A stretch of DNA of 6,354 nucleotides from an uncultured Clostridia bacterium (lineage in GTDB: Bacteria; Bacillota; Clostridia; Oscillospirales; Acutalibacteraceae), in NCBI GenBank assembly GCA_937888485.1, contig CALAQQ010000086.1:1-6354 (forward strand). The letters are read 5' to 3'. Below the pieces are notes generated by a model that saw nothing but the letters and a program-made list of their open reading frames with translations, was not told the DNA's origin and ran no database searches. Position numbers and translations under genes: made by a program. Positions 5,714 through 6,354 of this stretch are shown here, in pieces. How positions within the stretch are numbered: the first letter of the stretch is position 1; each line of letters begins with the position of its first letter.

Positions 5714-6354
5714 ATGAAAAATTATTCAGAAGTTTCAGCGTTACTAGAAAAACTTTGCGTCGCAAAGGGAGTTTCGGGTGCAGAGAACGAAGCGGCAAAG
5801 GTTGCTTCGGAATTGCTTGAAAAATATATGCCGCCTCAAACCGATGCACTCGGAAGTGTAACGGGTACAATGGGAGAAGGAGATACCCATATTCTCCTTG
5901 ATGCCCATCTCGACCAGATTGGACTTATCGTTACGGCGATTGATGAAGACGGCTTCTTAAAGGTCACAAAATGCGGCGGTGCGGATATCAGAGTTCTTGC
6001 TGCATCGGAGGTTACCGTTCACGGCAAAAAGCCTCTTTACGGCGTTATAACCTCAACACCGCCCCATCTTTCGAAGCCGGAAGATGCAGATAAGGCGAAG
6101 GGATTCGATGATATTGCTGTCGATATCGGTATGACGGCAGATGAAGCCAAAAAACATGTTTCACTCGGTGACAGAATAACCTTCAACGGTGAATATACAA
6201 AGCTTCTCGGCAACAGAGTTTCTTCTCCGTCAATCGACGACAGGGCAGGTGTTGCCGCAATTCTCCGCTGTCTTGAAATGCTTGAAGACAAGAATCACGG
6301 CTGTAAAATCAGCGTGCTTTTCTCCGTTCAGGAAGAAACGGGAGGAAGCGGTGC
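5714..6354 (+). CDS. M42-family metallo-aminopeptidase, partial (N-terminal 213 residues)
   Basis: My translation from the ATG at 5714 stays open to the right edge, giving 213 complete codons of a protein usually 330-360 residues long. It reads as an M42 peptidase (glutamyl/deblocking aminopeptidase family, often annotated as endoglucanase M). GVSGAENEA (20-28) is the conserved N-terminal segment; DAHLDQIGL (63-71) carries the metal ligand His65 with Asp67; SIDDRAG (173-179) carries the bridging Asp; and QEETGGSGA (from 206) carries the Glu207/Glu208 pair used for catalysis and metal binding. The inserted PDZ-like domain lies between roughly 75 and 160. The last Asp and His ligands would lie beyond the edge. 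These enzymes form large cytosolic tetrahedral assemblies that trim N-terminal residues from peptides. The Glu usual in HMDEIG is Gln68 here. AGAAGGT (5701-5707) six bases upstream supports the start. A functional link to the sugar kinase is not evident; it may share its transcript through the hairpin. Confidence 0.9.
   Translation, partial: MKNYSEVSALLEKLCVAKGVSGAENEAAKVASELLEKYMPPQTDALGSVTGTMGEGDTHILLDAHLDQIGLIVTAIDEDGFLKVTKCGGADIRVLAASEVTVHGKKPLYGVITSTPPHLSKPEDADKAKGFDDIAVDIGMTADEAKKHVSLGDRITFNGEYTKLLGNRVSSPSIDDRAGVAAILRCLEMLEDKNHGCKISVLFSVQEETGGSG

Noticed and set aside
1..6354. Mobile element, CRISPR, toxin-antitoxin or phage-defence system
   Set aside because: I found no transposase, terminal inverted repeats, spaced direct repeats, or small toxin-like gene pairs; all the space is taken by metabolic and membrane genes.

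Overview
The window looks like chromosomal DNA from a low-to-moderate GC Gram-positive anaerobe of the Clostridia type. This is an inference from AT-rich intergenic DNA with sigma-A-like promoters, strong AAGGAGG-type ribosome binding sites, a TTG start, and clostridial-looking versions of the galactokinase and M42 peptidase families. Seven protein genes fill almost all of it. Two are cut by the window edges. There is no tRNA, rRNA, CRISPR array or mobile element, and no gene-free stretch longer than about 155 bases.

Left half, minus strand (1..3459). Read from right to left, this half holds a D-2-hydroxyacid dehydrogenase (3459 to 2512), then a tight three-gene unit with its own promoter: a GHMP-family heptose-7-phosphate kinase of the HddA type, a small single-domain cupin of the sugar isomerase/epimerase kind, and a two-domain protein. 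In that protein an HddC-type sugar-1-phosphate nucleotidyltransferase is fused to a GmhB-type heptose-1,7-bisphosphate phosphatase, and it runs off the left edge. Kinase, phosphatase and nucleotidyltransferase are three successive steps of the route from D-glycero-D-manno-heptose 7-phosphate to an NDP-heptose (GDP in the characterised alpha-anomer pathway). This points to a heptose-containing surface glycan such as a capsule or S-layer glycan. The isomerase GmhA is not in the window and would be expected just beyond the left edge. The cupin may modify the heptose or another nucleotide sugar.

Centre (3460..3614). A divergent promoter region drives the dehydrogenase leftward and a membrane-protein gene rightward. 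A 16-base inverted repeat sits almost midway between the two predicted promoters.

Right half, plus strand (3615..6354). This half carries a TVP38/TMEM64 (VTT/DedA-like) integral membrane protein, then a galactokinase-family sugar kinase overlapping it by 8 bases, then a small hairpin, then the first part of an M42-family metallopeptidase cut by the right edge. The kinase keeps the GHMP catalytic core but has changes at sugar-contact positions, so its substrate is less certain than the family name suggests.

Most of the content belongs to known families. The points worth a second look are the fused phosphatase-nucleotidyltransferase, the unassigned cupin in a heptose operon, the altered galactokinase signature, and the two palindromes placed at promoters.
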